A DNA stretch of 33,659 nt from Gardnerella vaginalis (GCA_946997215.1 CAMPUL010000017.1:1-33659), one strand, 5' to 3'. Positions 19,535 through 30,689 are shown, numbered from the stretch's first letter. Notes: a model not told the origin generated them from the letters alone. A program made the numbers and translations.

Positions 19535-19641
19535 GCGTGAAACATTGCGTGAAACATTATGAAGCTCTTGTTGGAATTTAACAAGATTCGATTATATTTA
19601 ACAAGATTCGTATTAAACAAGATTCAGTTAAACAAGATTAA
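19535..19641 (+). repeat. Tandem and spaced direct repeats between pilin and tadE genes
   Basis: GCGTGAAACATT is exactly duplicated at 19535-19546 and 19547-19558. After it the core AACAAGATT occurs four times, starting at 19580, 19600, 19616 and 19631; the first two copies share TTTAACAAGATTCG. The array sits between the pilin stop codon and tadE. Confidence 0.85.
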
Positions 19642-19689
19642 AGAAATGTTAAAGAACTAAGCATAAACACCAATAATGGAGACTTACTA

Positions 19690-19704
19690 ATGCGAAAGAA
19701 ATGA
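19690..19704 (+). other. Four-codon mini-ORF overlapping the tadE start
   Basis: GGAG at 19679-19682 is well placed for the ATG at 19690, which opens a frame of four codons ending in TGA at 19702-19704. The stop overlaps the tadE ATG (19701) as ATGA. This looks like a leader peptide coupled to tadE. Confidence 0.4.
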
Positions 19705-20171
19705 GAAAAATGAAGAATTATATATTTTTGAATATTTTCAACAAAAGGAATGCAAAAAATACAAGCATAAATAGTTACAAGCAAACTAAAAGCACTAAAT
19801 TCACTAAAGATACTAAAGATACTAAAAATGTTAAAGATGTTAAAGATTCAGGTGCAGTAACCGCAGAATTTGCGATTATTCTACCTACAGTTGCGATTCT
19901 TGCTATAGTGTTAATTTTTGTAGGCAAATCAGTAGTAAATACAATGAATTGCAACGATGCAGCAGGCCAAGTTGCCTATTACATTGCATCTACACACGAT
20001 TCTAAAGAAGCTCAAAATATAGTGCATAAAGTATCTGGAAAAAATAGTTCTGTAAAAGTCGAATATGTTGGAAATATGGCAGATATTGTTGTTAGTTGCC
20101 CGGTTGTGCCAGACCCGCTGAAGATTTTACCAATGCAAGTAGAAGCGCGCATTAGTCAGGTTTTAATATGA
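19701..20171 (+). CDS. tadE: TadE-like minor pilin
   Basis: A 156-residue protein with a long basic leader, the prepilin-like motif SGAVTAEFAIILPTVAILAIV (cleavage after Gly51, Glu at +5) and an extracellular domain with two cysteines. TadE-type pseudopilins help assemble the pilus. Leader residues 29-49 are a T/V-K-x repeat (TKSTKFTKDTKDTKN and on) encoded by seven 9-bp units. The ATG at 19701 has no good ribosome binding site of its own; it overlaps the stop of a four-codon mini-ORF that does. ATG 19710 is an alternative. It overlaps the next gene as ATGA. Confidence 0.78.
   Translation: MRKMKNYIFLNIFNKRNAKNTSINSYKQTKSTKFTKDTKDTKNVKDVKDSGAVTAEFAIILPTVAILAIVLIFVGKSVVNTMNCNDAAGQVAYYIASTHDSKEAQNIVHKVSGKNSSVKVEYVGNMADIVVSCPVVPDPLKILPMQVEARISQVLI
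19785..19847 (+). repeat. Seven 9-bp coding repeats in tadE
   Basis: Seven consecutive units of the ACTAAAGAT type (last two GTTAAAGAT) encode TKS, TKF, TKD, TKD, TKN, VKD, VKD. The repeat lengthens the charged leader in front of the predicted cleavage site. Confidence 0.92.
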
Positions 20172-20572
20172 ATCAAAAAAGAGCTAAGCGATTAATAACG
20201 CGATGCTTAGAAGCTAAACATTTGCACGGAGCGGATTGCGGATCTGGAACTATGCTTGGCATAGGATTAGTAACCGCAATCTGCTCTATTCTGGTTCTTT
20301 GTGCGGTTATTGGAACAATTCTTGTTTCAAAACATCGCGCATACGCGTTAGCAAATGCAGCGGCAATATCGGGAGCGGTTGCTATACAAAACATGCACGG
20401 AGACGCTTGCAAAATCGCGCAAAACACAGCTACAGCAAACAATGCAAAAATCGAGTCTTGTGTGGAAAAAGATAACGATGTATCGCTAAAATTAAGCGTT
20501 CCTTTACACGTTCCAATGGCCTCTAGAATAACCGTAAGCGCTAAAGCGGGTTTAGTGGATTGTAGCGAGTGA
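20168..20572 (+). CDS. TadE/TadG-like secreted protein (Rv3654c-type)
   Basis: A 134-residue protein with a basic N-terminus, a GSGTMLGIGLVTAICSIL segment leading into one membrane helix, and a small outer domain containing HRAYALANAAAISGAVAIQN, a pattern shared with actinobacterial proteins of the Rv3654c/TadG-like group at the end of tad loci. The role is probably that of a minor pilin or envelope-attached accessory. It is translationally coupled to tadE by ATGA and closes the locus. A 129-bp gap with no clear terminator separates it from dnaX. Confidence 0.72.
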   Translation: MNQKRAKRLITRCLEAKHLHGADCGSGTMLGIGLVTAICSILVLCAVIGTILVSKHRAYALANAAAISGAVAIQNMHGDACKIAQNTATANNAKIESCVEKDNDVSLKLSVPLHVPMASRITVSAKAGLVDCSE

Positions 20573-20701
20573 ACCATAATGTAGCATGTAGTAGAGCGCA
20601 TCGTTAGCATGTTAGTACTTAGATGATTAAAATGGAACAGATGATTTGCTTAAACAGTAAGCGAATTCAAGTTAATATCTAGTTGGCGGTAGGTTATAGT
20701 T

Positions 20702-23044
20702 ATGGCACTTGCGTTGTATCGAAGATATAGACCAGACACTTTTGAAGGTGTTATTGGTCAAAATCAGGTTACGATTCCGCTTATTAGAGCACTTGATCAA
20801 GGCAAAATTACGCACGCGTACCTATTTTCTGGCCCGCGCGGATGTGGAAAAACAAGTTCGGCACGAATTTTAGCGCGATGCATTAATTGTGAACAAGGTC
20901 CAACTTCTAAGCCGTGCGGAAAATGCCAAAGCTGTAAAGATCTTGCAACAGGCGGCCCAGGTTCTATAGACGTTGTAGAAATAGACGCTGCAAGCCACAA
21001 CGGTGTTGACGACGCTAGAGAATTACGCGAGCGCGCAGGATTCGCACCAGCAAGAGATAGATATAAGATTTTTATTTTAGACGAAGCTCATATGGTAACT
21101 CCTCAAGGCTTTAACGCTTTGCTTAAGATTGTGGAAGAGCCACCTGAGCACGTTATGTTTATTTTTGCTACGACTGAACCAGATAAGGTGATTGGAACAA
21201 TTCGCTCCAGAACTCACCACTACCCGTTTAGGCTTGTTCCGCCAGAAGTAATGGGTCCGTATTTAGAGAGTATTTGCCAAAAAGAAGGCATTAAAGCACA
21301 AAAAGGCGTTCTTCGGCTTGCCATGCGAGCAGGCGGCGGCTCCATGCGAGACACGCTTTCTGTGTTAGATCAATTGATGATTGGCTCCGTAGATGGCGTT
21401 ATATCGCTAGATTCTGCGGTTGCTCTTCTTGGATTTACGCCTTCTAACTTAATCGGAGATGTTGTTGACGCTCTTATTGAAAAAGACGGAGCAAAGCTTT
21501 ACGAAACTGTGCAAAAGGTTATTGTTGGAGGCTTCGATAGTCGCAAGTTTGTAGAAGATTTGCTTGGTCGCTTGCGCGATTTGTTACTATTGGCTTCTGC
21601 TGGAGTAGATAGTGCTAAAAACTTGCTTGGGGATTTATCGCCAGAAGACATGCAAGATTTGCAACGTCAATCAAGTCAGCTCACTTTGCGAAGCTTGTCT
21701 AGAATGGCAGAAATTGTAAATAATGCTTTTTCGGGAATGGCAAATGCTGTTTCGCCTAGAATGAATCTTGAGATTCTTGTTGCACGCTTACTTTGCACTA
21801 GAACGGATTCGAGTGAAAACATTCAAACGCAAGTTTATGCAAAAAATGTTGAAGCGCCAAAAGCGAACGTAAAGCATTTTATTGGGTCGGCCAATGCAAC
21901 TGAGTCTGCAAGCGCAATACAAAATAATGCGCAAAGCGATGCTCAAAATAATGCTCAAAATACAATTCCAAACACTCAAAAATCTGTTATTACAAATACG
22001 ATTGAAACTGCCGAAACAGCTTCAAAGTGGCTAGAACAGCCAGAAAACGCAAACGCTAGCATGAATGCAAATGCAAATGTTAATGCAAATGCAAGCGCGC
22101 CTCAAATCTTAGACGTTGACGAAACTTGGAACAATCTTGTTAAAAGCCTTCCAAGCGATGTTCGCGAATACGTAGAAAGAAATCACGTTCCAAAAGTTAG
22201 ATTAGACGAAAGCAATCCACTAAAAAGAAAGCTTGTTTTAACATTTGACGAGCCTATAAGTCAGCATGCTTTTGCTCTTGCTCTTTGCACAACTGCTCCT
22301 TACGATGGCAAAAAAGTGCCAGTTGTTGTTATGAGCAAAGTAAAAGACGTTTTTGGTAAAGATGTTTCAATAGCGCCTGATTCTGTTGCGGAAAATGGAC
22401 AAAAAGTTGAATCCGTAGCAAAAATGGATCCACAAAAGCTTGCGCAAGTTAAGCGCGAATTGCTTATGCGCAAAGCTGGAATTGTAAAAGGATTTGGCAA
22501 AAACACAAGCGAGGAAAGCGAGTTAAACGCTAATAGCCCTTTAGGCGGTGATAGCCCTTTAGATAATTCTTTAGGTAATCATTTAGATAACCCTTTAGAT
22601 GATCATTTAGACGCATCGCAAGATGACGCTTGGGCTAGTATGGCTTCTGCTCCAATGGGAGACGCAATTGCTTATGCGCGAGCGCAAAATAAAACGCAGT
22701 CGCAAGATAAAACTCAGCAATCGCAATCTCTTACTAATCAGCAAGAAAAGCAAGCAATAAAGCCAGTTGATTTTGATAGAGCGCAAAACGTGCAAGAAAC
22801 GCAAGAAGCTTATCAATCGCAAGAACAAGTTTCGTCGCAAGAACAAACTCATTCTGCAGAGGGCATAAATGGCGCTCAAGAAGACGAATGCTCAATGCAA
22901 GACGAGTCTTTAGAATCCGCTACAAATTTGAGCATAGACGACTTGGAAAAAATGTTTGAAGTCAAATCTGTAAAAGAATTCGGCGCAAGCGACCCAAATA
23001 ATCCTAAAAACGCGCATGCTCGTAAAAGAAAGCAAGAGGAATAA
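20702..23044 (+). CDS. dnaX: DNA polymerase III subunit gamma/tau
   Basis: DnaX is the clamp-loader ATPase of the replisome. The 780-residue protein has Walker A GPRGCGKTSSAR (44-55), zinc-binding cysteines 63, 72, 75 and 78, Walker B IFILDEAHM near 124, and sensor 1 ATTEPDKV. AAA+ and collar domains end near residue 370. The remaining 400 residues are a low-complexity linker plus a C-terminal tau-like region (TWNNLVKSLPSDVREYV). The linker includes Asn-Ala repeats (about 453-464) and a four-residue L-x-N/D-x repeat (about 620-640). I saw no slippery heptamer in the correct phase for a programmed gamma frameshift. GGTAGG precedes the ATG; recR starts right after the stop. Confidence 0.95.
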   Translation: MALALYRRYRPDTFEGVIGQNQVTIPLIRALDQGKITHAYLFSGPRGCGKTSSARILARCINCEQGPTSKPCGKCQSCKDLATGGPGSIDVVEIDAASHNGVDDARELRERAGFAPARDRYKIFILDEAHMVTPQGFNALLKIVEEPPEHVMFIFATTEPDKVIGTIRSRTHHYPFRLVPPEVMGPYLESICQKEGIKAQKGVLRLAMRAGGGSMRDTLSVLDQLMIGSVDGVISLDSAVALLGFTPSNLIGDVVDALIEKDGAKLYETVQKVIVGGFDSRKFVEDLLGRLRDLLLLASAGVDSAKNLLGDLSPEDMQDLQRQSSQLTLRSLSRMAEIVNNAFSGMANAVSPRMNLEILVARLLCTRTDSSENIQTQVYAKNVEAPKANVKHFIGSANATESASAIQNNAQSDAQNNAQNTIPNTQKSVITNTIETAETASKWLEQPENANASMNANANVNANASAPQILDVDETWNNLVKSLPSDVREYVERNHVPKVRLDESNPLKRKLVLTFDEPISQHAFALALCTTAPYDGKKVPVVVMSKVKDVFGKDVSIAPDSVAENGQKVESVAKMDPQKLAQVKRELLMRKAGIVKGFGKNTSEESELNANSPLGGDSPLDNSLGNHLDNPLDDHLDASQDDAWASMASAPMGDAIAYARAQNKTQSQDKTQQSQSLTNQQEKQAIKPVDFDRAQNVQETQEAYQSQEQVSSQEQTHSAEGINGAQEDECSMQDESLESATNLSIDDLEKMFEVKSVKEFGASDPNNPKNAHARKRKQEE

Positions 23045-23653
23045 ATGCATAATGTGTCATCGTACGAAGGCGCAATCGGCAGAGTTATAGACGCATTTTC
23101 TAGCCTTCCTGGAATCGGCCCAAAAGGTGCACAACGAATTGCATTTTACATACTTTCGTCTTCTAACGCGCAAGCGCAAGAACTAATCAACTCGATTAAC
23201 GACTTAAAAGAAAACGTGCGATTTTGCGAAATTTGCGGAAACGTGTGCGAGCAAAGCCCTTGCGTTGTTTGCTTAGACCCTAGAAGAGATCACACAAAAA
23301 TATGCGTTGTAGAAGAGCCAAAAGACATTATGAGCATTGAGCGCACGCACGAGTACGCAGGCGTTTACCACGTTTTGGGCGGAGCGATTAATCCAATGGC
23401 AAACGTGGGTCCTGCAGACTTAAAAATAACGCAACTACTTGAGCGCTTAAAAGACGCACAAGTAAAAGAGGTTATTTTAGCGCTCGATCCAAATATAGAA
23501 GGCGAAGCAACAGTTACGTATTTAGCGCGACTGCTTGAGCCGCTTGATATAAAGGTGACTCGACTTGCAAGCGGATTGCCAGTTGGCGGAGACCTCGAGT
23601 ATGCAGACGAAGTGACTCTTGGGCGCGCTTTTGCAGGAAGGCAGGATGTTTAG
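23045..23653 (+). CDS. recR: Recombination mediator RecR
   Basis: RecR works with RecF and RecO to load RecA on single-stranded DNA gaps. It is 202 residues, standard size. Visible domains are a helix-hairpin-helix ([17 protein letters not shown], residues 21-37), a four-cysteine zinc finger at 61, 64, 73 and 76, and a Toprim domain ([16 protein letters not shown], then [11 protein letters not shown]). The C-terminus keeps [18 protein letters not shown], the Walker B-like family end. The ATG directly follows the dnaX stop; GAGGAA in the last dnaX codons is the ribosome binding site. dnaX-recR pairing is common in bacteria. Confidence 0.97.
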   Translation: MHNVSSYEGAIGRVIDAFSSLPGIGPKGAQRIAFYILSSSNAQAQELINSINDLKENVRFCEICGNVCEQSPCVVCLDPRRDHTKICVVEEPKDIMSIERTHEYAGVYHVLGGAINPMANVGPADLKITQLLERLKDAQVKEVILALDPNIEGEATVTYLARLLEPLDIKVTRLASGLPVGGDLEYADEVTLGRAFAGRQDV

Positions 23654-23835
23654 AGATTGCACGCGGAAAAATCGCAAGCAGCCACTCGCCAGAATGCACG
23701 CCACTAATATATTGCAAAACAAAAATAAAAATAGAAATAAATAAAAATAAATAGAGCACGCTTGGTAATCTGATTCTAGATTAATTCTTCTAACGCGCTT
23801 GCTTTAGAAACATAACCTGAACATAAGGGGTTAAA

Positions 23836-24600
23836 GTGGCTCTTATAGTGCAGAAATACGGCGGTTCGTCTGTAGAAGACACGGACGCAATTCAGCGCGT
23901 AGCAAAAAGGATTCTCAGTACAAAAGCTGCTGGAAACGACGTTGCGGTTGTTGTTTCGGCTATGGGAGACACAACAGACAATCTTATTGACCAAGCAATG
24001 AGTGTAAACGCGCATCCGCCTGCCAGAGAGATGGATATGCTTATGACTGCAGGAGAGCGCATTTCCATGAGCCTTCTGGCAATGGCGATTCACGCGCAAG
24101 GCTCGCACGCATACTCTTTTACAGGTTCTCAAGCTGGTTTTATGACGGACGCGCAATTTGGAGCGGCGCATATTCGCGCTGTTAAGCCAGATCGCGTCCA
24201 GCACGCGCTTAAAAAAGGCAGTGTTGCTATTGTTGCAGGATTCCAAGGAATCAGCGAGATTGGCGACGACACAACGCTTGGCCGAGGCGGCTCAGACACT
24301 TCGGCAGTGGCGCTGGCTGTAGCTTTGGGCGCAGATATTTGCGAGATTTACACAGACGTTGATGGCGTTTTTACAGCAGACCCTAGAATCGTTCCAACAG
24401 CAAAGCGAATCCCAGTTATTGACTACGATTCAATGCTAGAGATGTCGTCTTGCGGATCGCGCGTTTTGGCTTTGCGATGCGTTGAATATGCGCAACGATT
24501 TAGCATGCCATTGCATGTTCGCAGCTCGTTTTCGCACAGAAATGGCACTTTGGTTGTTCCTAATGGCGTAGATCCAAAAAGCCTGCCAAATCTAAGCTAA
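23836..24600 (+). CDS. lysC: Aspartokinase catalytic (alpha-type) subunit
   Basis: Aspartokinase phosphorylates aspartate, the first step to lysine, threonine and methionine. The protein has the full kinase domain: KYGGSS (residues 7-12), [33 protein letters not shown] and [19 protein letters not shown]. At 254 residues it stops after the kinase domain, where classic enzymes continue into ACT domains. Those ACT domains are encoded by the next gene, 81 bp downstream, so the enzyme is split. The start is a GTG at 23836 with AAGGGG 5 nt upstream. The order lysC-ACT-asd mirrors the lysC-asd operon of other Actinobacteria. Confidence 0.94.
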   Translation: MALIVQKYGGSSVEDTDAIQRVAKRILSTKAAGNDVAVVVSAMGDTTDNLIDQAMSVNAHPPAREMDMLMTAGERISMSLLAMAIHAQGSHAYSFTGSQAGFMTDAQFGAAHIRAVKPDRVQHALKKGSVAIVAGFQGISEIGDDTTLGRGGSDTSAVALAVALGADICEIYTDVDGVFTADPRIVPTAKRIPVIDYDSMLEMSSCGSRVLALRCVEYAQRFSMPLHVRSSFSHRNGTLVVPNGVDPKSLPNLS

Positions 24601-24681
24601 TTATTTATTAAAAGATATAGGCATAAGACGGTAAATAAGACACAGTAAATAAGCAGAAGCAATAGACAGAAGGCGGCAAAA

Positions 24682-26377
<1,696 letters not shown>

Positions 26378-26416
26378 TAAAGCTAAGTCGCACTCGCGAT
26401 TGTAGAAAATTTTACG

Positions 26417-26422
26417 TAAAAT
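26417..26422 (+). promoter_or_regulatory. Candidate -10 element of the DUF5701 gene (leaderless start)
   Basis: TAAAAT lies exactly 6 nt before the ATG at 26429, and no ribosome binding site lies between. Transcription is expected to start at the start codon. Confidence 0.5.
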
Positions 26423-26428
26423 GTAACT

Positions 26429-27049
26429 ATGTCTATTGCTTCGCAAGAAATACAAAAGCAGCTTGACCGCATTGTGGCCCTTGGCTACCCAGATGTTGCA
26501 GATATGAGCGCAGCGGCGTTCCGCGCTTTAGCATTGCCACTTATTCGCGCGCTTGAGCAAAGCGATTTGGGAACAAACATTCTTCTTGTGCCTACTCGCG
26601 AGCTGGTTTCACCAGAATCCTTGATTTCCAGAACTAGCATTGAGAGAATGGCCGGTTTTACAACAATGCCACCTCGAGATATAGCTAGTTTCTTGCCTCA
26701 AGATGGTTTTGAGCCTCCAGAAGGGCCATTTTACCTTGCGATTGACCCACATACGGGTACATCGTATTTGAATCGCGAGCCAGATGTTGCTAGAAAGCTT
26801 ATAGACTCCGACGAGCGCCTTCCTTTGACTTTGGAAGAAGGATTAGCGATCGCAACGCAGCATCCTGATTGGCTTGAAAGCAAAAATGGCTTTAATCTTT
26901 TAGGCTCAAAAAGCTCCGATGGAAGAGTTCCAAGTATTTGGATAAGTCAAGGAGCCGCACGTCTTGGCGCTGTTTGGCCAAATTCGAGGCACACTTGGCT
27001 TGGAAACGCATATTGCACGGCAAGGCGTGGCGTATCGCTATTCCAATAA
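26429..27049 (+). CDS. DUF5701-like conserved protein
   Basis: A 206-residue soluble protein without signal peptide or membrane helix. It shows a pattern I associate with DUF5701 of Actinobacteria: an N-terminal helical stretch (LDRIVALGYPDVADMSAAAFRAL), FTTMPPRDIASF, a YLAIDPHTG strand, LTLEEGLAIATQHPDW and a C-terminal VPSIWISQGAARLG...HTWLGNAYC. The function is unknown. It is monocistronic by spacing, 51 bp after asd and about 100 bp before the ABC genes. There is no ribosome binding site; a -10-like hexamer directly upstream suggests a leaderless message. Confidence 0.7.
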   Translation: MSIASQEIQKQLDRIVALGYPDVADMSAAAFRALALPLIRALEQSDLGTNILLVPTRELVSPESLISRTSIERMAGFTTMPPRDIASFLPQDGFEPPEGPFYLAIDPHTGTSYLNREPDVARKLIDSDERLPLTLEEGLAIATQHPDWLESKNGFNLLGSKSSDGRVPSIWISQGAARLGAVWPNSRHTWLGNAYCTARRGVSLFQ

Positions 27050-27070
27050 ATAGAATTAAATATTAACCGA

Positions 27071-27103
27071 ATAAATTAAAATTAAATAATAAATTAAAAT
27101 TAA
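27071..27103 (+). repeat. 15-bp AT-rich direct repeat before the ABC transporter genes
   Basis: ATAAATTAAAATTAA occurs at 27071-27085 and 27089-27103, an 18-bp period. It lies about 50 bp before the ATPase start codon, likely in its promoter region. Confidence 0.85.
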
Positions 27104-27151
27104 GCATTAATAGCGAAAGCATAATTAAGTAGTCAGTAAGAAAGGTGTATT

Positions 27152-27853
27152 GTGGCGTACATAACTTTTGATCATGTTGTAAAAGAGTACCCATCTGGAT
27201 CAAGTGTTGTGCGCGCGCTAGATGATGCTAGTTTTACTGCCGAACGCGGAAAGCTCACCGTAATACTAGGGGCTTCGGGTGCAGGTAAAACTACAGCATT
27301 GAATATTTTAGGTGGCATGGATACAGCAACAAGCGGTAGTGTAACTGTTGGTGATTTAAATATTACAAAGCTAAATGGCAGCGGATTAGTAAAGTATCGA
27401 AGAGAAGATATTGGCTTTGTTTTTCAATTCTATAATCTTGTTCCAAACTTGACTGCATTAGAAAATGTGGAGCTTGCTTCACAAATTTGCTCAGATCATT
27501 TTGATCCAGCACAAACGCTTATTGACGTAGGTTTGGAAAAAAGACTTAATAATTTCCCAGCACAACTTTCTGGAGGCGAACAGCAGCGAGTTTCTATTGC
27601 ACGCGCACTTGCTAAAAAACCTAAGTTGCTTTTATGCGATGAGCCTACGGGTGCGCTAGATTACGAAACTGGAAAAGCTGTTTTGCAATTACTTCAAGAT
27701 ATTTGCCAAAAAGAAGGCATGACGGTTCTTATAATTACGCATAACGCTGCACTTGCTCCTATGGCACACAAAGTTGTGCGATTCCATTCTGGGAAAGTCG
27801 TAAGCGAAACTGTTCAAGAAAATCCCGCTGCAATCGCAAACATTGAGTGGTAA
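27152..27853 (+). CDS. ABC transporter ATP-binding protein (MacB/LolD type)
   Basis: A 233-residue nucleotide-binding subunit with Walker [12 protein letters not shown] (about residues 40-50), Q-loop [18 protein letters not shown], signature [15 protein letters not shown], Walker [13 protein letters not shown] and the switch histidine in IITHNAALA. The 'FYNL...ENV' region and size are typical of the LolCDE/MacB group that works with FtsX-like permeases. The next gene, 32 nt downstream, encodes such a permease. The start is a GTG at 27152 with AAAGGTG 5 nt before it. Likely substrates are lipoproteins, peptides or antimicrobials; none can be chosen from sequence. Confidence 0.93.
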   Translation: MAYITFDHVVKEYPSGSSVVRALDDASFTAERGKLTVILGASGAGKTTALNILGGMDTATSGSVTVGDLNITKLNGSGLVKYRREDIGFVFQFYNLVPNLTALENVELASQICSDHFDPAQTLIDVGLEKRLNNFPAQLSGGEQQRVSIARALAKKPKLLLCDEPTGALDYETGKAVLQLLQDICQKEGMTVLIITHNAALAPMAHKVVRFHSGKVVSETVQENPAAIANIEW

Positions 27854-27879
27854 TGCAGAAGGGTGATGCAGAGTGGTGA
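27854..27879 (+). repeat. Duplicated 13-bp segment carrying the permease ribosome binding region
   Basis: TGCAGAAGGGTGA and TGCAGAGTGGTGA are adjacent and match at 11 of 13 bases. Each contains a GGTGA-type purine block just ahead of the GTG start at 27886. Confidence 0.7.
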
Positions 27880-27885
27880 TTTATA

Positions 27886-30663
27886 GTGAATAACAAAACC
27901 GTAAAATCCAAGATAATCAAGCGTAAAACTGCGATTCGCACTAAGCGCGCACACTCCATTTTGCCAATAGTTTTTATTAGCGCCGTACGAATGTGGATTC
28001 ATGAATGGCGCCGTTTTTGCATACTAGCAGTTATAGCAATGCTTGGGGTTGCTGTTATGACAGGCATCTACGCAGGCTGCAACGACATGCTTCTTGGTGC
28101 AAACAATGTTTACACAAATCTCAAAGCTTACGACTTGCAAATCGTATCTACTCTTGGATTAACTAAAAACGATGTTAAAGCAATCAAAAAATTGCCCATT
28201 GTTAGCGAAGCCGAGGGCGAAAAGTCTTTTAAAGCCACCGCCCACCCGCTAAATAATGCCAGTTTGTCTTACGCAATGAACCTCGTTCAATATAATCACA
28301 ATTCTAAAAATCTAAATCGACTGCATCTACTGCACGGCAATATGCCAACTAATAATCGTCAAGCTGCCGTAACTGAACGATTTTTGCACGATAGTGGATT
28401 GAATATAGGTAGTACGCTGTTTTTAAGTGTGCAACAGAACTCTGGTTTAGCTAATGGTACTAGTCAAAAGCAAAAATATAAGATTTTAATCACAGGAAGT
28501 GTGTTGGATGTTAACGATTTAGACAATCCAAACGGGTATCAGTCAAAAGCTTTCCGTAACTCTGTTATATCGAGATATTCAATTTTCACATCTGCTGCTA
28601 GCAAAAGCACTAATAACCACCCATACACATCTATATCGGTGCGATTAGCAAAGCCTAGCCGCGTTAATAATTTTTCGCAAAAGTATCGCGCAATTGTGGC
28701 AGATGCTTCAAATCAGATTAAAAATAGCGTGCAAAATGATTGCGAAGAAGCGCGCACAAATCAAGTTATAGAAGACCAGACAAATCAAAAAGTAAATCAA
28801 ACTATAGCCAACATGCCAATGCTTAAAAACGCTCCCGACTCGGTTTTAGCTAAGGCTCGTGCGCAAATTTACGCAAAAATTAAGCCAGAAGTAAAAAAGA
28901 ACGTTCCTAAAGCAAAATGGTATATTGCTACTCGCGTTGAAAATGGAAGCTATGCTCGCTTGCGATCCGACGTAGCTTCAATTCAGTCGCTTGGATATGC
29001 CTTCCCAGTGCTTTTTCTTGTAGTAGCAATGATGATGAGCCTTACAGCCATGGCAAGAATGGTAGAAGAAGAGCGAGGGCTAATTGGAACGTACTTAAGC
29101 TTAGGGTATGGTCGTTGCGCAGCAATAACAAGACACGCTTTCTTTGCGATTTTTGCATGCTTTATAGGCGGCGGAATAGGCGATATTCTAGGATTCTTAG
29201 CAATCCCATCTTTACTACTCAAGATTTTACGCGGATTGTACACAGTTCCTGGAGTTGTTTTGCGATACGACTGGCTTTACGGCTCGCTTTGTGTGCTCGC
29301 GTTTGTAATACCAGTTGCAATATGCACAATAATCGTAAGCTGGAGGGAGACAAAGCAAGTTCCAGCGGCATTATTGCGTCCAAAATCTCCAAAAGCTGGA
29401 GCCCGCGTGATTCTTGAACGATTACCTTTTATTTGGAATCGTCTAAGCTTCCTAAACAAAGTATCTATAAGAAATCTAGCTCGTTTTAAAAGCAGATTAT
29501 TTATGACGATTGGCGGCGTAGCTGGTTGCACGGCATTAATCGTATGTGCTTTAGCGTTAAACGATACTGTAGCAACTCTTGGAATACGCCAATATGACGG
29601 CATTTACCACTACGATATGATTTCTATTTCCACTCCAGATGCATTCCAAAATATGAAGAAAAGCGTGCAAAAAGATAAATCCAACAATCTTGTTGATGCC
29701 ATTTTGCCTGCCTACATTAGCTCTGGAGAAATCGCAAAAAGCAATGCGAATAATGGTAATTCTAATAGTAAATCCAACAGCAAATCTAACAGCAAATCAC
29801 ATAATAGCAGCGTTGAAGATTCCGAAAGCGTGCAAATCGTAGTTGTTAAAGATTCGGCAACATTGTCTAAAATGATTCGCCTCCAAGATGTTAACAATAA
29901 TTTGCAAAATATTTCGCTTGATGACTCGGGTCCGCTTCTTTCACAAAGCGCATCATCATCGCTGGGCATTTCTAGTGGAGACTACATTACAATAACCAAC
30001 TCAAGTTTTAAGCGTGCAAAAGTGAAGTCGCGCGCAATCGTGCGTAATCTTATTGGTTCAAACATTTATATGACTTCTCGTTGCTATGAAAGAATATTCG
30101 GTTTTAAAAATGGGAAAAATGTTAAGAATAATGCACTAATGATGCGCCTTCGCGGAAACGATGACGCAAAAATGCGTTACGCAGATCAATTTGCAAACAG
30201 AAGCGGCATTCTAGCTGTTATGAGCATTACGCGCATGAAACATTCGTTTAGCTTCGATTTAATGAATGCTGTTGTAGCGCTTATAGTAACTTTGGCTGCT
30301 GGCTTAGCATTAGCCGTGCTATTCACGTTAGCAAGCACAAATATTTCGGAGCGCTCGCGAGAGATGGCAACGCTAAAAGTTCTTGGATTCTACCGTAGAG
30401 AAGTTCACGCTTACGTTCATAAAGAGATGTTTACTCTTACTCTAATCGGCGTGATTGTTGGCTTACCTCTTGGAAGATTGGTTGCAAGTCTACTAACAAA
30501 CGCATTAAAGATGCCTGCACTGTATTTTGAGGTTGAGGTTTCTCCATTAAGCTATGCGATTGCTGGCTTTGCAACGCTAATATTTGCTTTGATTGTGCAA
30601 TGGTCAACTAATCCCGCATTGGATCGCATTGACCCTGTAAGTTCGCTTAAAAGTGTGGAATAA
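27886..30663 (+). CDS. FtsX-like ABC transporter permease
   Basis: A 925-residue membrane protein paired with the ATPase upstream. A first membrane helix (about 45-67) is followed by a large extracellular domain (about 70-365), then a cluster of helices with the FtsX core (ALFLVVAMMMSLTAMARMV-like region near 375-395, with EEERGLIGTYLSLGYG), a helix near 540, a second extracellular domain, and a C-terminal FtsX core (SREMATLKVLGFYRREVHAY near 825). Two FtsX domains in one chain fit a complete macrolide-exporter-type or adhesin/peptide exporter permease. Residues 622-645 are a low-complexity Asn/Ser/Lys stretch encoded by 12-bp repeats. The start is GTG with a weak ribosome binding site. Confidence 0.9.
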   Translation: MNNKTVKSKIIKRKTAIRTKRAHSILPIVFISAVRMWIHEWRRFCILAVIAMLGVAVMTGIYAGCNDMLLGANNVYTNLKAYDLQIVSTLGLTKNDVKAIKKLPIVSEAEGEKSFKATAHPLNNASLSYAMNLVQYNHNSKNLNRLHLLHGNMPTNNRQAAVTERFLHDSGLNIGSTLFLSVQQNSGLANGTSQKQKYKILITGSVLDVNDLDNPNGYQSKAFRNSVISRYSIFTSAASKSTNNHPYTSISVRLAKPSRVNNFSQKYRAIVADASNQIKNSVQNDCEEARTNQVIEDQTNQKVNQTIANMPMLKNAPDSVLAKARAQIYAKIKPEVKKNVPKAKWYIATRVENGSYARLRSDVASIQSLGYAFPVLFLVVAMMMSLTAMARMVEEERGLIGTYLSLGYGRCAAITRHAFFAIFACFIGGGIGDILGFLAIPSLLLKILRGLYTVPGVVLRYDWLYGSLCVLAFVIPVAICTIIVSWRETKQVPAALLRPKSPKAGARVILERLPFIWNRLSFLNKVSIRNLARFKSRLFMTIGGVAGCTALIVCALALNDTVATLGIRQYDGIYHYDMISISTPDAFQNMKKSVQKDKSNNLVDAILPAYISSGEIAKSNANNGNSNSKSNSKSNSKSHNSSVEDSESVQIVVVKDSATLSKMIRLQDVNNNLQNISLDDSGPLLSQSASSSLGISSGDYITITNSSFKRAKVKSRAIVRNLIGSNIYMTSRCYERIFGFKNGKNVKNNALMMRLRGNDDAKMRYADQFANRSGILAVMSITRMKHSFSFDLMNAVVALIVTLAAGLALAVLFTLASTNISERSREMATLKVLGFYRREVHAYVHKEMFTLTLIGVIVGLPLGRLVASLLTNALKMPALYFEVEVSPLSYAIAGFATLIFALIVQWSTNPALDRIDPVSSLKSVE
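29764..29799 (+). repeat. Three 12-bp coding repeats in the ABC permease gene
   Basis: AATAGTAAATCC, AACAGCAAATCT and AACAGCAAATCA follow one another and encode NSKS three times, within the predicted second extracellular domain. Confidence 0.9.
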
Positions 30664-30689
30664 TCCTATATGCGTTAAAAATGTTTAAC

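Noticed and set aside
22309..22316. A-run in dnaX as a programmed -1 frameshift site for the gamma form
   Set aside because: The six A's fall as codons AAA AAA with G starting the next codon, which is not the A-AAA-AAG phase needed for slippage.
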